Shown: positions 7,619-16,232 of the stretch, one piece after another
How positions within the stretch are numbered: position 1 is the first letter of the stretch
Layout: each line of letters opens with the position of its first letter
Source of the DNA: Limihaloglobus sulfuriphilus
GTDB lineage: Bacteria > Planctomycetota > Phycisphaerae > Sedimentisphaerales > Sedimentisphaeraceae
Direction of reading: 5' to 3'
Length of the DNA stretch: 64,000 bases
NCBI RefSeq assembly: GCF_001999965.1
Contig: NZ_CP019646.1
Location: forward strand, 2,356,001-2,420,000
Program-made: the position numbers and the translations under genes
The notes under the pieces: model-generated
Told to the model about the DNA's origin: nothing
The model's input: the letters and a program-made list of their open reading frames with translations, nothing else
Databases searched by the model: none

Positions 7619-9301
7619 ATGGCTTTCACAATCGGACTTGATTACGGCACCAATTCGGTACGGTGCTTGATAGTAGATATTTCAAACGGAAATGAACTTG
7701 GCTCAAGTGTTTACGAGTACGAAACCGGAGAAGCCGGGATTGTTCTCGACCCGGGCGACCATAATCTCGCCAGGCAGAATCCGGCTGATTATATAAAGGG
7801 AATCGAAGTAACAATCGCCGGCGCGCTCAAGGAGGCCGCGAAAACACAAGGCTTTGACCCTAAAGAAATTATAGGCATCGGCATCGACACCACCGGCTCA
7901 ACACCCATGCCCGTAGATAAAAACGGCACCCCCCTCTCGTTTGACCCGAGATTCGCCGACAACCCAAACGCCATGGCCTGGCTGTGGAAAGACCATACCG
8001 CTTACGCCGAAGCCGCCGAAATCACAGAACTTGCAAAAAAGAAACACCCCGAATACCTCACCAAATGCGGCGGCACCTACTCAAGCGAGTGGTTTTTCAG
8101 CAAAATCCTGCACTGCCTGCGAACTGACGAGGCAGTTTTCGACGCGGCTTATACCTGGTATGAATACTGCGACTGGCTGCCCGCCCTGCTGACGGGCAAC
8201 ACCTCGCCGGATAAGATAAAGATGAGCCGCTGCGCCGCCGGCCACAAGGCAATGTTTAACAATGAATGGGGCGGCCTGCCGGCAAAAGATTTCCTCGCAG
8301 AGCTGGACCCCAAACTCGGCGAGCTGAGGGACAGACTCTACGAACAGAGCTATTCTGTTGACACTGCTGCCGGCACACTGACAAACGAATGGGCCCGGAA
8401 GCTGGGAATCCCCGCCGGCATACCGGTCGCGGTTGGAGCCTTTGATGCGCACCTTGGAGCTGTTGGCTCTGGTGTGGGCCCTGGCAAGATGGTACAGGTA
8501 ATCGGCACAAGCAGCTGCGATTTGCTGGTATGGGATTCGTCAACACCGCTTGAAGATATTCCCGGCGTTTGCGGCGTGGTTGACGGTTCTGTGCTGCCGG
8601 GCTATTTCGGCATCGAAGCCGGCCAGTCCGCCGTTGGTGATATATTCAACTGGTTTGTAAGTTATATTCAGCCCGGCGGGCCGGAATCGGCTAAACACAG
8701 ATTACTCGACGAAGAAGCTGAAAAGCTAAAGCCGGGACAGACGGGCCTGCTTGCGCTTGACTGGAACAACGGCAACCGCTGCGTGCTTGTTGACCAGCGG
8801 CTTACCGGCCTTCTGGTCGGACAGACCCTGCACACCCGCGCAGTTGATATTTACCGGGCACTGGTCGAGGCAACGGCATTTGGTGCATTGACAATAATCA
8901 ACCGCATCGAAGAATACGGTGTGAAAATCAATGAGGTGATAAACTGCGGCGGCATCGCGGAGAAAAGCTCTGTGGTAATGCAGATTTACGCCGACGTAAC
9001 TAACCGTGAGATGAAGGTTTCCGGCTCATCGCAGACATGCGCACTCGGCTCGGCCATCGCGGCGGCAGTTGTCGCCGGAAGCAGCAGCGGCGGATACGAC
9101 AGCTTCGCAGACGCACAGGCTGCTATCTGCACAGTCAAGGAAAAGACCTACAAGCCAATACCTGAAAACGTTGCTGTATATGCTGATTTGTACAGACTTT
9201 ACAAGCAGCTTCATGACGGATTCGGGATCAAGGGCCACTCGGCTGATATTTCAAATGTGATGAAAGAGCTGCTGGACATAAAAGAAAGCGCCAACGCCTG
9301 A
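7619..9301 (+). CDS. araB: L-ribulokinase
   Basis: A 560-residue FGGY-family sugar kinase, close to the roughly 566 residues of E. coli AraB. It phosphorylates L-ribulose to L-ribulose 5-phosphate with ATP. The N-terminal phosphate-binding loop is GLDYGTNSVRCLIVD. CGGTYSSEWFFSKILH is typical of ribulokinases, and the C-terminal nucleotide domain has NCGGIAEKSSVVMQIYADV and ALGSAIAAAVVAG. GAGGT lies just before the ATG. It is translationally coupled to araD (one-base overlap). The isomerase araA, which would make its substrate, is not in the window. Confidence 0.95.
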   Translation: MAFTIGLDYGTNSVRCLIVDISNGNELGSSVYEYETGEAGIVLDPGDHNLARQNPADYIKGIEVTIAGALKEAAKTQGFDPKEIIGIGIDTTGSTPMPVDKNGTPLSFDPRFADNPNAMAWLWKDHTAYAEAAEITELAKKKHPEYLTKCGGTYSSEWFFSKILHCLRTDEAVFDAAYTWYEYCDWLPALLTGNTSPDKIKMSRCAAGHKAMFNNEWGGLPAKDFLAELDPKLGELRDRLYEQSYSVDTAAGTLTNEWARKLGIPAGIPVAVGAFDAHLGAVGSGVGPGKMVQVIGTSSCDLLVWDSSTPLEDIPGVCGVVDGSVLPGYFGIEAGQSAVGDIFNWFVSYIQPGGPESAKHRLLDEEAEKLKPGQTGLLALDWNNGNRCVLVDQRLTGLLVGQTLHTRAVDIYRALVEATAFGALTIINRIEEYGVKINEVINCGGIAEKSSVVMQIYADVTNREMKVSGSSQTCALGSAIAAAVVAGSSSGGYDSFADAQAAICTVKEKTYKPIPENVAVYADLYRLYKQLHDGFGIKGHSADISNVMKELLDIKESANA

Positions 9302-9996
9302 TGCTTGAGAAGCTCAAAGAAGAAGTGTTCCAGGCTAACATGCGGCTGTACCAAAGCGGCCTTGTGCTGTTCAATTGGGGCAACGTCAGCGGCATTGACC
9401 AGGAAAAGAGCCTTGTCGCGATAAAGCCCAGCGGCGTAGATTATGATACGATGCGACCGGAGGATATCGTTATCATCGATCTATGGGGCAAAGTGATTTG
9501 GGGTGAGCTTAACCCTTCTTCCGACACAGAGACACACCTGGAACTGTACAGAAACTTCGAACATATAGGCGGAATCTGCCACACACATTCAAAATCCGCA
9601 ACTGCCTGGGCACAGGCCCGCCGCGGCATACCCTGCTTCGGCACCACACACGCAGACGCATTCTACGGAGAGGTGCCGGTAACCGAACCGCTGACTGAGG
9701 AGCAGATCGCCGACGAATATGAGCTGAACACCGGCAGGGTCATCGTTGAAAAATTCAACGATGCGGATATTGGCCCATCACAGATGCCGGCAGTTCTCGT
9801 TGCTCACCACGGCCCGTTCACATGGGGCAAAAACGCTGATGATGCAGTAAAAAACGCGATTATACTCGAAGAATGCGCTGATATCGCCCTAAAGACAATC
9901 TCCCTAAACCACGCCGTGGAGCAAATTTCCCGGCCCCTGCTGGACAAACATTATCAGAGAAAACACGGCAAAAACGCCTACTACGGCCAGGGGTGA
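9301..9996 (+). CDS. araD: L-ribulose-5-phosphate 4-epimerase
   Basis: A 231-residue class II aldolase-family enzyme, the usual length for AraD. It epimerises L-ribulose 5-phosphate to D-xylulose 5-phosphate and so feeds the pentose phosphate pathway. Zinc-binding histidines are visible in CHTHSKSATAWAQ and in VAHHGPFTWG, and GTTHADAFYGEVPVT is characteristic of the family. Its ATG overlaps the araB stop (TGATG), so the two are co-translated. Confidence 0.95.
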   Translation: MLEKLKEEVFQANMRLYQSGLVLFNWGNVSGIDQEKSLVAIKPSGVDYDTMRPEDIVIIDLWGKVIWGELNPSSDTETHLELYRNFEHIGGICHTHSKSATAWAQARRGIPCFGTTHADAFYGEVPVTEPLTEEQIADEYELNTGRVIVEKFNDADIGPSQMPAVLVAHHGPFTWGKNADDAVKNAIILEECADIALKTISLNHAVEQISRPLLDKHYQRKHGKNAYYGQG

Positions 9997-10056
9997 CCAT
10001 CATTTTTGCTGCATTCTATCTGAAGTTTCAGAAGTTTAGGTCTGCTTAAAATGGAT

Positions 10057-10084
10057 TTGAAAAAAAACTGTAATGAGATATAAT
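10057..10084 (+). promoter_or_regulatory. Promoter of ilvE
   Basis: TTGAAA, a 16-bp spacer and a perfect TATAAT precede ilvE by about 90 bp. No repressor palindrome was seen around it. Confidence 0.6.
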
Positions 10085-10173
10085 TATAATGTATCCTGTT
10101 TGGAGAGAGTTTTTCTGTCCTGTCGGATTTTATTATAAAGCACTATTTCATATAAATTTACCGGAGTAACGCG

Positions 10174-11034
10174 ATGAGCTTAAAGATATGGATAAACAAC
10201 AAACTTGTTGACGAAAAAGACGCTGTAATCTCAGTTTTTGACCACGGGCTTTTATATGGTGACGGTGTTTTTGAGGGAATCCGTGTTTATAACGGCAAAA
10301 TTTTCAAGGAACAGGAGCATCTTGTGCGGCTGTACGAATCCGCCGACGCAATCAGGCTGCAGATTGCTTTAAATATTGAGGAAATGTCGAAAGCCATGAA
10401 CGAAACTGTTAAGGCCAACGGCATCAAGCAGGGATACATCCGGCTTATTATAACACGCGGCATCGGCACGCTCGGACTCGATCCGTTTATCTGCAAAGAC
10501 GCATCTATTATAATCATCGCCGACAATGTCCAGCTATACCCCAAAGAGCTCTACGACAAGGGGCTTAAGGTTATCAGCTCAAGCGTTATCCGCAACCACC
10601 CGATGAGCCTTTCGCCGCAAATAAAGAGCCTGAACTATCTCAACAATATCATGGCAAAGATCGAAGCAACAGACAGCGGAATGCTCGAGGCTATCATGTA
10701 TAACCATGAGGGCTACGTTGCCGAGGCTACCGGCGATAATATTTTTATCGTAAAAAACGGGACTATCTTTACCCCTCCGGTCTCCAGCGGCTCACTGAAC
10801 GGCATTACCAGAGCAACGGTTATCGAACTATCTGATGAGCTCGGCTATGATGTTGTTGAGCAGAATCTTACCCGCTTTGACCTCTACACAGCCGACGAGG
10901 TATTCCTCACAGGAACCGCCGCGGAGGTTATCGGAATTGTAGAGATAGACGGCCGCAAAATTGGAGACGGCGCCCCCGGCGAGATCACCAAAGAGCTCAA
11001 AGACCAGTTCTTTAAATACGCCAGCGGTGAATAA
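10174..11034 (+). CDS. ilvE: Branched-chain-amino-acid aminotransferase (class IV PLP)
   Basis: A 286-residue fold-type IV transaminase that interconverts Leu, Ile and Val with their 2-oxo acids. The PLP lysine is K151 in PQIKSLNYLNN. DHGLLYGDGVFEGIRVYNG near the N-terminus and EATGDNIFIV further on are IlvE signatures. GGAG precedes the ATG and a good promoter lies upstream, so it appears to be its own unit. D-amino-acid transaminase and aminodeoxychorismate lyase share the fold; the EGIRVY motif favours IlvE. Confidence 0.9.
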   Translation: MSLKIWINNKLVDEKDAVISVFDHGLLYGDGVFEGIRVYNGKIFKEQEHLVRLYESADAIRLQIALNIEEMSKAMNETVKANGIKQGYIRLIITRGIGTLGLDPFICKDASIIIIADNVQLYPKELYDKGLKVISSSVIRNHPMSLSPQIKSLNYLNNIMAKIEATDSGMLEAIMYNHEGYVAEATGDNIFIVKNGTIFTPPVSSGSLNGITRATVIELSDELGYDVVEQNLTRFDLYTADEVFLTGTAAEVIGIVEIDGRKIGDGAPGEITKELKDQFFKYASGE

Positions 11035-11070
11035 TCCGGCTGCCGGAGAGCTGGTTTGATAAAAGCCGGC

Positions 11071-11802
11071 CTAATCTTCCTTAAGCGATGTTCTCCCGCC
11101 GTCAATAATCAGCTCCCGGCCGGTTATGTAGTCGTTTTCGAGCAGAAAGATTACCGCCGAGACGATTTCCTCGTGTCTGCCCGGGCGAAGCATGGGAATT
11201 TTGCCGGTTAGCTCGCTAAGTGCCGCAGGGCCGGCATTATCGGGTATATCTATAAGTCCTGGTGAGACGGCATTTACCGTTACAGCCGGGGCGAAGGCTG
11301 CTGCATTCTCCACGGTATCCCGCAGAAGAATCCGTTTTGTATCAGAATAAATCCGGTAAGACGGCCAGTTCAGATGGACAGCGATATCAGTGAGATTGAC
11401 AATCTTACCCAGCGGATTTTCCCCGCTGTAAGAAGAATTAACGGCTTTTGCGAATTCAAGTGAAAGCTGCTGAGGAATTTGCGCGTTTACCCGCATCATC
11501 ATCGCGGCCCCGTTCGTGTCAAGACCGCTGTCAGGCAGAAAAAGGGATGCTGAGTTAATCAAAATCTGCGGGACAGGCTCCAGAAGCTGCAAAATTGCCT
11601 CTGAGTCAGCAAAATCACAGCAAAGAGCTCTGGCTTTTCCGCCGGCATCAGTTATCTGCCCGACCAGCCGCCGCGCCGACTCATGGGAGCTGTTATAGTG
11701 GCAGGTGCACTCCGCGCCCCTGCCGGCCAGTGCCGCGGCGATTTTCGAGCCGAGCTTTCCGGTGGCTCCCGTTATAAGGGCTTTCTTGCCTTTGATTTCC
11801 AT
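11071..11802 (-). CDS. SDR-family oxidoreductase, pteridine-reductase-like
   Basis: A 243-residue short-chain dehydrogenase. The cofactor loop is TGATGKLGSKIA (residues 11-22), the structural motif is INSASLF, and the catalytic pair is Y152 and K156 in YSDTK. The strand IVNLTDIAVH and the loop VNAVSPGLI resemble FolM/PTR1-type pteridine reductases more than FabG. It may reduce dihydropteridines, but no folate gene is nearby, so the substrate is uncertain. It converges with ilvE and diverges from pdxJ. Confidence 0.8.
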   Translation of the reverse strand: MEIKGKKALITGATGKLGSKIAAALAGRGAECTCHYNSSHESARRLVGQITDAGGKARALCCDFADSEAILQLLEPVPQILINSASLFLPDSGLDTNGAAMMMRVNAQIPQQLSLEFAKAVNSSYSGENPLGKIVNLTDIAVHLNWPSYRIYSDTKRILLRDTVENAAAFAPAVTVNAVSPGLIDIPDNAGPAALSELTGKIPMLRPGRHEEIVSAVIFLLENDYITGRELIIDGGRTSLKED

Positions 11803-11941
11803 TTTTCTATAGTAATTGATTTTTAAATGATTTGCAATATAATATGAATAGTAATAAAATGCACGTTTGCTGGAGCAAGTATGCTTCTCGGCGTTAGAAA
11901 CCGTGTAAAACTTAACAAAAACTGGAAAAACAAGTCTGAAT

Positions 11942-12679
11942 ATGGCAGTTTTGAATGTAAATATTGATCATGTTGCGACAGTTCGCCAGGCTCGAAAGGC
12001 CGATGAGCCGGACCCTGTCTGGGCAGCTGTCCAGTGCGAGCTTGCCGGAGCCAACGGCATAACAGCGCACCTTCGCCAGGACAGAAGGCACATAAACGAC
12101 CGTGACGTGGAGCTTCTCAACCGGACGGTCGCCTCGAAGTTTAACCTTGAGATGTCAGTGGCCGATGAGATTGTGCGGATTGCCGAAAAGATCGTGCCCC
12201 AGCAAGTGACCCTTGTGCCGGAAAAGCGTGAGGAGCTGACCACCGAAGGCGGACTGGACTGCATCAAAGGCCAAAAACGCTTAGCCGAGGCAATAAAAAA
12301 ACTCAAGAAAAAGAAAATAATTATCAGCGCTTTTATTGTGCCTGACCCTGACCAGATACAGGCCGCCGCTGATTTAGGCTGCCAGGCCATCGAGCTGCAT
12401 ACCGGTATGTATGCCAACGCCGTAACAGCTCGCGATATCAAAAAACAGCTTGATTGCCTTGTCAAAGGCCGCGATACAGCCGAGGCCCTCGGTCTTACCA
12501 TTCACGCAGGGCACGGCCTGACATACCGCAATATTATACCAGTTGCCAGGATTGCCCGGCTCTGCGAGTTCAACATCGGCCACAGCATTGTCGCACGCTC
12601 AACACTGGTTGGCATACACGCCGCGACACGCCAGATGATCGAACTGCTTGAAAAGGCACAATCAAGCGAAATGTATTAA
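11942..12679 (+). CDS. pdxJ: Pyridoxine 5'-phosphate synthase
   Basis: A 245-residue TIM-barrel enzyme that condenses 1-deoxyxylulose 5-phosphate with 3-amino-2-oxopropyl phosphate to give pyridoxine 5'-phosphate. The start LNVNIDHVATVRQAR and the block ITAHLRQDRRHINDRD are diagnostic, followed by LVPEKREELTTEGGLD and the phosphate-binding NIGHSIVARS near the end. dapA follows after 31 bp, so the two are probably co-transcribed. PLP made here is the cofactor of the neighbouring ilvE product. Confidence 0.97.
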   Translation: MAVLNVNIDHVATVRQARKADEPDPVWAAVQCELAGANGITAHLRQDRRHINDRDVELLNRTVASKFNLEMSVADEIVRIAEKIVPQQVTLVPEKREELTTEGGLDCIKGQKRLAEAIKKLKKKKIIISAFIVPDPDQIQAAADLGCQAIELHTGMYANAVTARDIKKQLDCLVKGRDTAEALGLTIHAGHGLTYRNIIPVARIARLCEFNIGHSIVARSTLVGIHAATRQMIELLEKAQSSEMY

Positions 12680-12710
12680 GCAGAAATTTATTAAATTTGG
12701 AGATTTTTAG

Positions 12711-13583
12711 ATGTTTAAAGGTGCATTCACAGCAATAATTACACCCTTTAAGAACGACAAAGTTGATTACGAGACGTTTGAACGTCTTATTGAGTTTCAG
12801 ATAGAAAACGGCATCGACGGTCTTGTTCCGGTAGGAACAACAGGAGAATCGCCGACCCTGAATCACCACGAGCACAAAGACGTGATCAAATTTGTAGTTG
12901 ACCGCGTCGGCGGCCGCGTGCCGGTAATCGCCGGTACAGGCTCAAACAGCACTGCCGAAGCAGTCGAGCTCACCGATTTTGCAAGAAAAGCCGGTGTAAC
13001 AGCCTCTCTGCAGGTATGCCCGTATTACAATAAACCGACACAGGAAGGTCTTTATCGGCACTTCAAAGCGATTAACGATGCTGTCGATCTGCCTATCGTT
13101 CTGTATAATATTCCGGGCCGTTGCGGCGGTGACGGGCTTGCCCCTGAGACTATCGCAAGGCTCAATGAGCTTGAGCAGGTAGTCGCTGTCAAAGAAGCTA
13201 CAGGCAGCATGGACCAGGCCAGCGAGATACTCTCAATGTGCGATATAACCATTCTCAGCGGCGACGATTCTATGACGCTTCCTCTTTGCAGCCTCGGCGG
13301 CAAGGGCGTTGTAAGCGTTGTCGCCAACATTGTGCCGGCAGATGTCAAGTCGCTGACCGATTCACTGCTGGCGGGTGATTTCGCCGCGGGGCTCGAGATG
13401 CACAGAAAGCTGTTCAGGCTGTCAAAATCACTGCTGAATATGGCGACAAACCCAATCCCGATTAAAGCCGCGATGGAGATTATGTCTATGAGCTCCGACG
13501 AGATGCGTCTGCCGATGGTGAGTCTCTCACAAGAAGAAAAAACCGTGCTCAGAGGGTATCTCCAGGATTACGGTCTTATTTAA
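12711..13583 (+). CDS. dapA: 4-hydroxy-tetrahydrodipicolinate synthase
   Basis: A 290-residue class I aldolase of the DHDPS family that condenses pyruvate with aspartate semialdehyde in lysine and diaminopimelate synthesis. PVGTTGESPTL binds pyruvate, the tyrosine region is CPYYNKPTQEGLYRHF, and the Schiff-base lysine is in VAVKEATGS. A GGAG site precedes the ATG, and the gene follows pdxJ closely. Length and motifs are standard. Confidence 0.96.
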   Translation: MFKGAFTAIITPFKNDKVDYETFERLIEFQIENGIDGLVPVGTTGESPTLNHHEHKDVIKFVVDRVGGRVPVIAGTGSNSTAEAVELTDFARKAGVTASLQVCPYYNKPTQEGLYRHFKAINDAVDLPIVLYNIPGRCGGDGLAPETIARLNELEQVVAVKEATGSMDQASEILSMCDITILSGDDSMTLPLCSLGGKGVVSVVANIVPADVKSLTDSLLAGDFAAGLEMHRKLFRLSKSLLNMATNPIPIKAAMEIMSMSSDEMRLPMVSLSQEEKTVLRGYLQDYGLI

Positions 13584-13664
13584 CAATCTATCGTCCCGCC
13601 TGTATTAAAGACGGGCTTAATAAAAATTAAAAGATTCTTTTACATACAAAGGAGCCAAACTGAG

Positions 13665-14219
13665 ATGCTTGACTTAGTTCCAACACACGTATTTCTGACC
13701 AAGGGTGTCGGAAGGCATAAATATCAGCTGAAATCATTCGAAGAAGCTCTGCGAAACGCGGGGGTTGCCGAATTAAACCTCGTGCAGGTATCCTCTATCC
13801 TGCCGCCGTACTGCAAGATTATCAGCCGTGATAAGGGCATGAAGTATCTTACACCCGGCGCGATAAGTTTCTGCGTTATGGCACGTGCTGACACCGACGA
13901 ACACGGCCGCCTTGTTGCTTCTTCGGTTGGAGTAGCAATGCCAAAAGATAAGACTAAATGGGGGTATCTCAGCGAAGTTCACGGCCACGGCATGAACCGG
14001 CTCCAGGCCTCCGACATGGCAGAAGACCTCGCGGCAGGAATGCTGGGGACGACTATGGGTATGGAATTCGACCCTGATAAGGCGTGGTCAGAAAAGGAAC
14101 AGGCTTATAAATCCAGCGGCTTGTTCATAAAGACCTCAAACATTACCCAGACAGCAAAAGGACAGAAAGACCTCTGGACAACAACAGTGGCAATAGCCAT
14201 GTTCGTCTTTGACAAATAA
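13665..14219 (+). CDS. pdaD: Pyruvoyl-dependent arginine decarboxylase
   Basis: A 184-residue proenzyme that cleaves itself to form a pyruvoyl group and decarboxylates arginine to agmatine for polyamine synthesis. The cleavage site is between S43 and S44 in LVQVSSILPP. ISFCVMARADT and YLSEVHGHGMN are further family blocks. An AGGAG site lies upstream. The enzyme is common in archaea, Chlamydiae and some Planctomycetota, so it supports the taxonomic reading. It sits between dapA and argC in the same direction. Confidence 0.94.
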   Translation: MLDLVPTHVFLTKGVGRHKYQLKSFEEALRNAGVAELNLVQVSSILPPYCKIISRDKGMKYLTPGAISFCVMARADTDEHGRLVASSVGVAMPKDKTKWGYLSEVHGHGMNRLQASDMAEDLAAGMLGTTMGMEFDPDKAWSEKEQAYKSSGLFIKTSNITQTAKGQKDLWTTTVAIAMFVFDK

Positions 14220-14391
14220 CCGAGCCGTTAATTATCTTTTTGCGCAAAATGTTTTCAGCGGGTAATCTTTATGATGTCGATTTGCTTCATATCCACCGCG
14301 GTTTGCTGCGCAGATGCGGAATAAATCGAACAAAACCTTTTTATAAATCATCTTGAATACAAGTTAAAATCATATTTAACAGGACATAACA

Positions 14392-15399
14392 ATGATAAAT
14401 GTCGCGATAATAGGTGTTACCGGCTATACTGGCCTGGATTCTATAGAAATCCTGCTTCGCCACCCGCAGGCAGAGATAACATACATAACCTCTTCGACAA
14501 AAGAGGTACTGCCCATAGAAAGCGTTCACCCCAAACTTGCCGGCCGGCTCAAGCTCGACGTTGAACCGCTGGACTTTGACGAGCTGGCAAGCCGGGCCGA
14601 TGTTGCCTTGTGCTGTCTGCCGCACAAGGTATCAATGAGTTATGTTCCCGAAATACTCAAGAGAGGGGTTAAGGTAGTTGATTTCAGCGCAGACTACCGG
14701 CTCAAAGACCTAAGTATATATGAGAAATACTATGTCCCGCACACCGACCCTGAAAATATCAAACAGGCGGTTTACGGCCTGCCGGAGCTCTACAGGGAAC
14801 AGATAAAAACCGCATCTCTGGTAGCCAATCCGGGCTGTTTCCCGACAAGCTCGACGCTTGGACTTGTGCCGCTGCTCAGGAACGGGTATGTAGAAACAGA
14901 TACTGTTATTGTGAACTCGGTCAGCGGAGCAACCGGCGCGGGCAAAAAACTCGCCGATGGTGTGCACTTTCCAAACCTCAACGAAAACATCCGCCCTTAC
15001 GGTATCGCAACGCACAGGCACGGACCGGAGATGGAACAGATTGCATCCGAGGCAGCCGGTAAGGAGGTAAGCGTGCTGTTTCAGCCGCATATCGGCAGCT
15101 TCGACCGCGGGATCCTCTCCAGCATATACTGCCGGCCGGCTAAGGAGATTTCTGCGCAAGAGCTTCTTGAGCTTTTCAATGGGTTCTACGCCGACGAGCC
15201 GTTTGTGCAGGTATTTGATTCTCCCGTCTCTGTCAAGGACGTCGCCAATACCAACCAGTGCCACATCCATCCGGCCCGGGTTAAGGGGCAGATTGTCGTC
15301 TTCGCAGCGATTGACAACCTCGTAAAAGGAGCCTCAGGCCAGGCAGTCCAGAACATGAATATAATGTCCGGTTTTGACGAGACCCTCGGCTTGAAATAG
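14392..15399 (+). CDS. argC: N-acetyl-gamma-glutamyl-phosphate reductase
   Basis: A 335-residue NADP-dependent dehydrogenase of arginine biosynthesis that makes N-acetylglutamate semialdehyde. The Rossmann start is GVTGYTGLDSIEIL, the catalytic cysteine is C149 in NPGCFPTSSTLGL, and later HRHGPEMEQI holds the catalytic histidine region. AGGA precedes the ATG. No other arg genes follow, so it is an isolated member of the pathway next to pdaD, which consumes arginine. Confidence 0.96.
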   Translation: MINVAIIGVTGYTGLDSIEILLRHPQAEITYITSSTKEVLPIESVHPKLAGRLKLDVEPLDFDELASRADVALCCLPHKVSMSYVPEILKRGVKVVDFSADYRLKDLSIYEKYYVPHTDPENIKQAVYGLPELYREQIKTASLVANPGCFPTSSTLGLVPLLRNGYVETDTVIVNSVSGATGAGKKLADGVHFPNLNENIRPYGIATHRHGPEMEQIASEAAGKEVSVLFQPHIGSFDRGILSSIYCRPAKEISAQELLELFNGFYADEPFVQVFDSPVSVKDVANTNQCHIHPARVKGQIVVFAAIDNLVKGASGQAVQNMNIMSGFDETLGLK

Positions 15400-15514
15400 C
15401 CAGTGCAGCGATAAGACAAATTTTCACGGCAATTCAAATTCCAATTGCACGAGGAATGACCAATCCGCAGACCGTGAAGGGACCCGCTTTGTTTGTATGA
15501 AATTGTTATACTCT

Positions 15515-16167
15515 TTAATACCCGCTGCCAAGTGTAATCTTTCTCTGTTTGCCGTCTCTTGGTATTTGTTGTATTTTCTTGTAAAAATCTTCACCTTTAA
15601 ACAATCCGGCGTGGGCTATTACCGGTTTGTCCTGTGATATAAACTCGCCTGCAAGAAAGGATCCATATGATCGCCATGCTCATGGCTTACAAAAAGAATA
15701 TCGCAATACTCTACCATCTCTTTTGCCAAAGCATTCACTATGCTTTTGTTCTCTTGGCTCCTAAGGCTCTCAGGCAGCCGAATTAAGTCGAACGCCGCCG
15801 TGACATCAGCAGATTTGACAATATAAGACATGTTATACACATTCCACACCGCAACTCCATTTTCAACTTCTGTTGATTTGAGTTTATCAAGGGATGTTTT
15901 GTATCTGTTCAAAAATAAATCTTTTAACGGCTTCGCATGAGGATGCGGATAGTGAGTTAAAGTATCGGCCAGAAAAAGAGCAGCTTTTCTTTGCTCACTT
16001 TGATAACCGGGCTTATGGTCTTCAAAATATGAACACAGAAACTTGCACATTACAGCATTCTGGTCTTGATAATAATCTAAATCCGCCTCGCTTAATGTTG
16101 CCTGCCGGGCAAACACATTCATGGCAAACAAAAACAGGATAGCGTTATAGATGGTTATCGAATTCAT
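15515..16167 (-). pseudogene. Frameshifted secreted metallo-beta-lactamase-fold hydrolase
   Basis: The intact 5' frame (15619-16167) encodes a signal peptide (to about residue 22), a helical region and the start of an MBL domain with the zinc motif SHEHGDHMD, then stops abruptly after DPFLQASLYHRTNR. Directly after the motif another frame continues family-like sequence (EFISQDKPVIAHAGLF and about 30 more codons) to a stop at 15515. Loss of one base near 15645-15656 explains this. The rest is still short for an UlaG-like MBL protein, so the 3' end may also be lost. It is downstream of two sulfatase genes in the same direction. A sequencing error would give the same picture. Confidence 0.6.
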
Positions 16168-16232
16168 AGTTATTCCTTTTAAGATTCAGTGGATTCAACT
16201 TTGCAGTGCAATACATCACTATAGAACCCCTT

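Noticed and set aside
11881-11967. Short ORF overlapping the start of pdxJ, possible leader peptide
   Set aside because: It has a weak ribosome site but no run of regulatory codons and no hairpins of an attenuator; it runs out of frame into pdxJ.
13584-13664. Terminator between dapA and pdaD
   Set aside because: The CCCG/CGGG pairing is only four base pairs with a long loop and no T-run.
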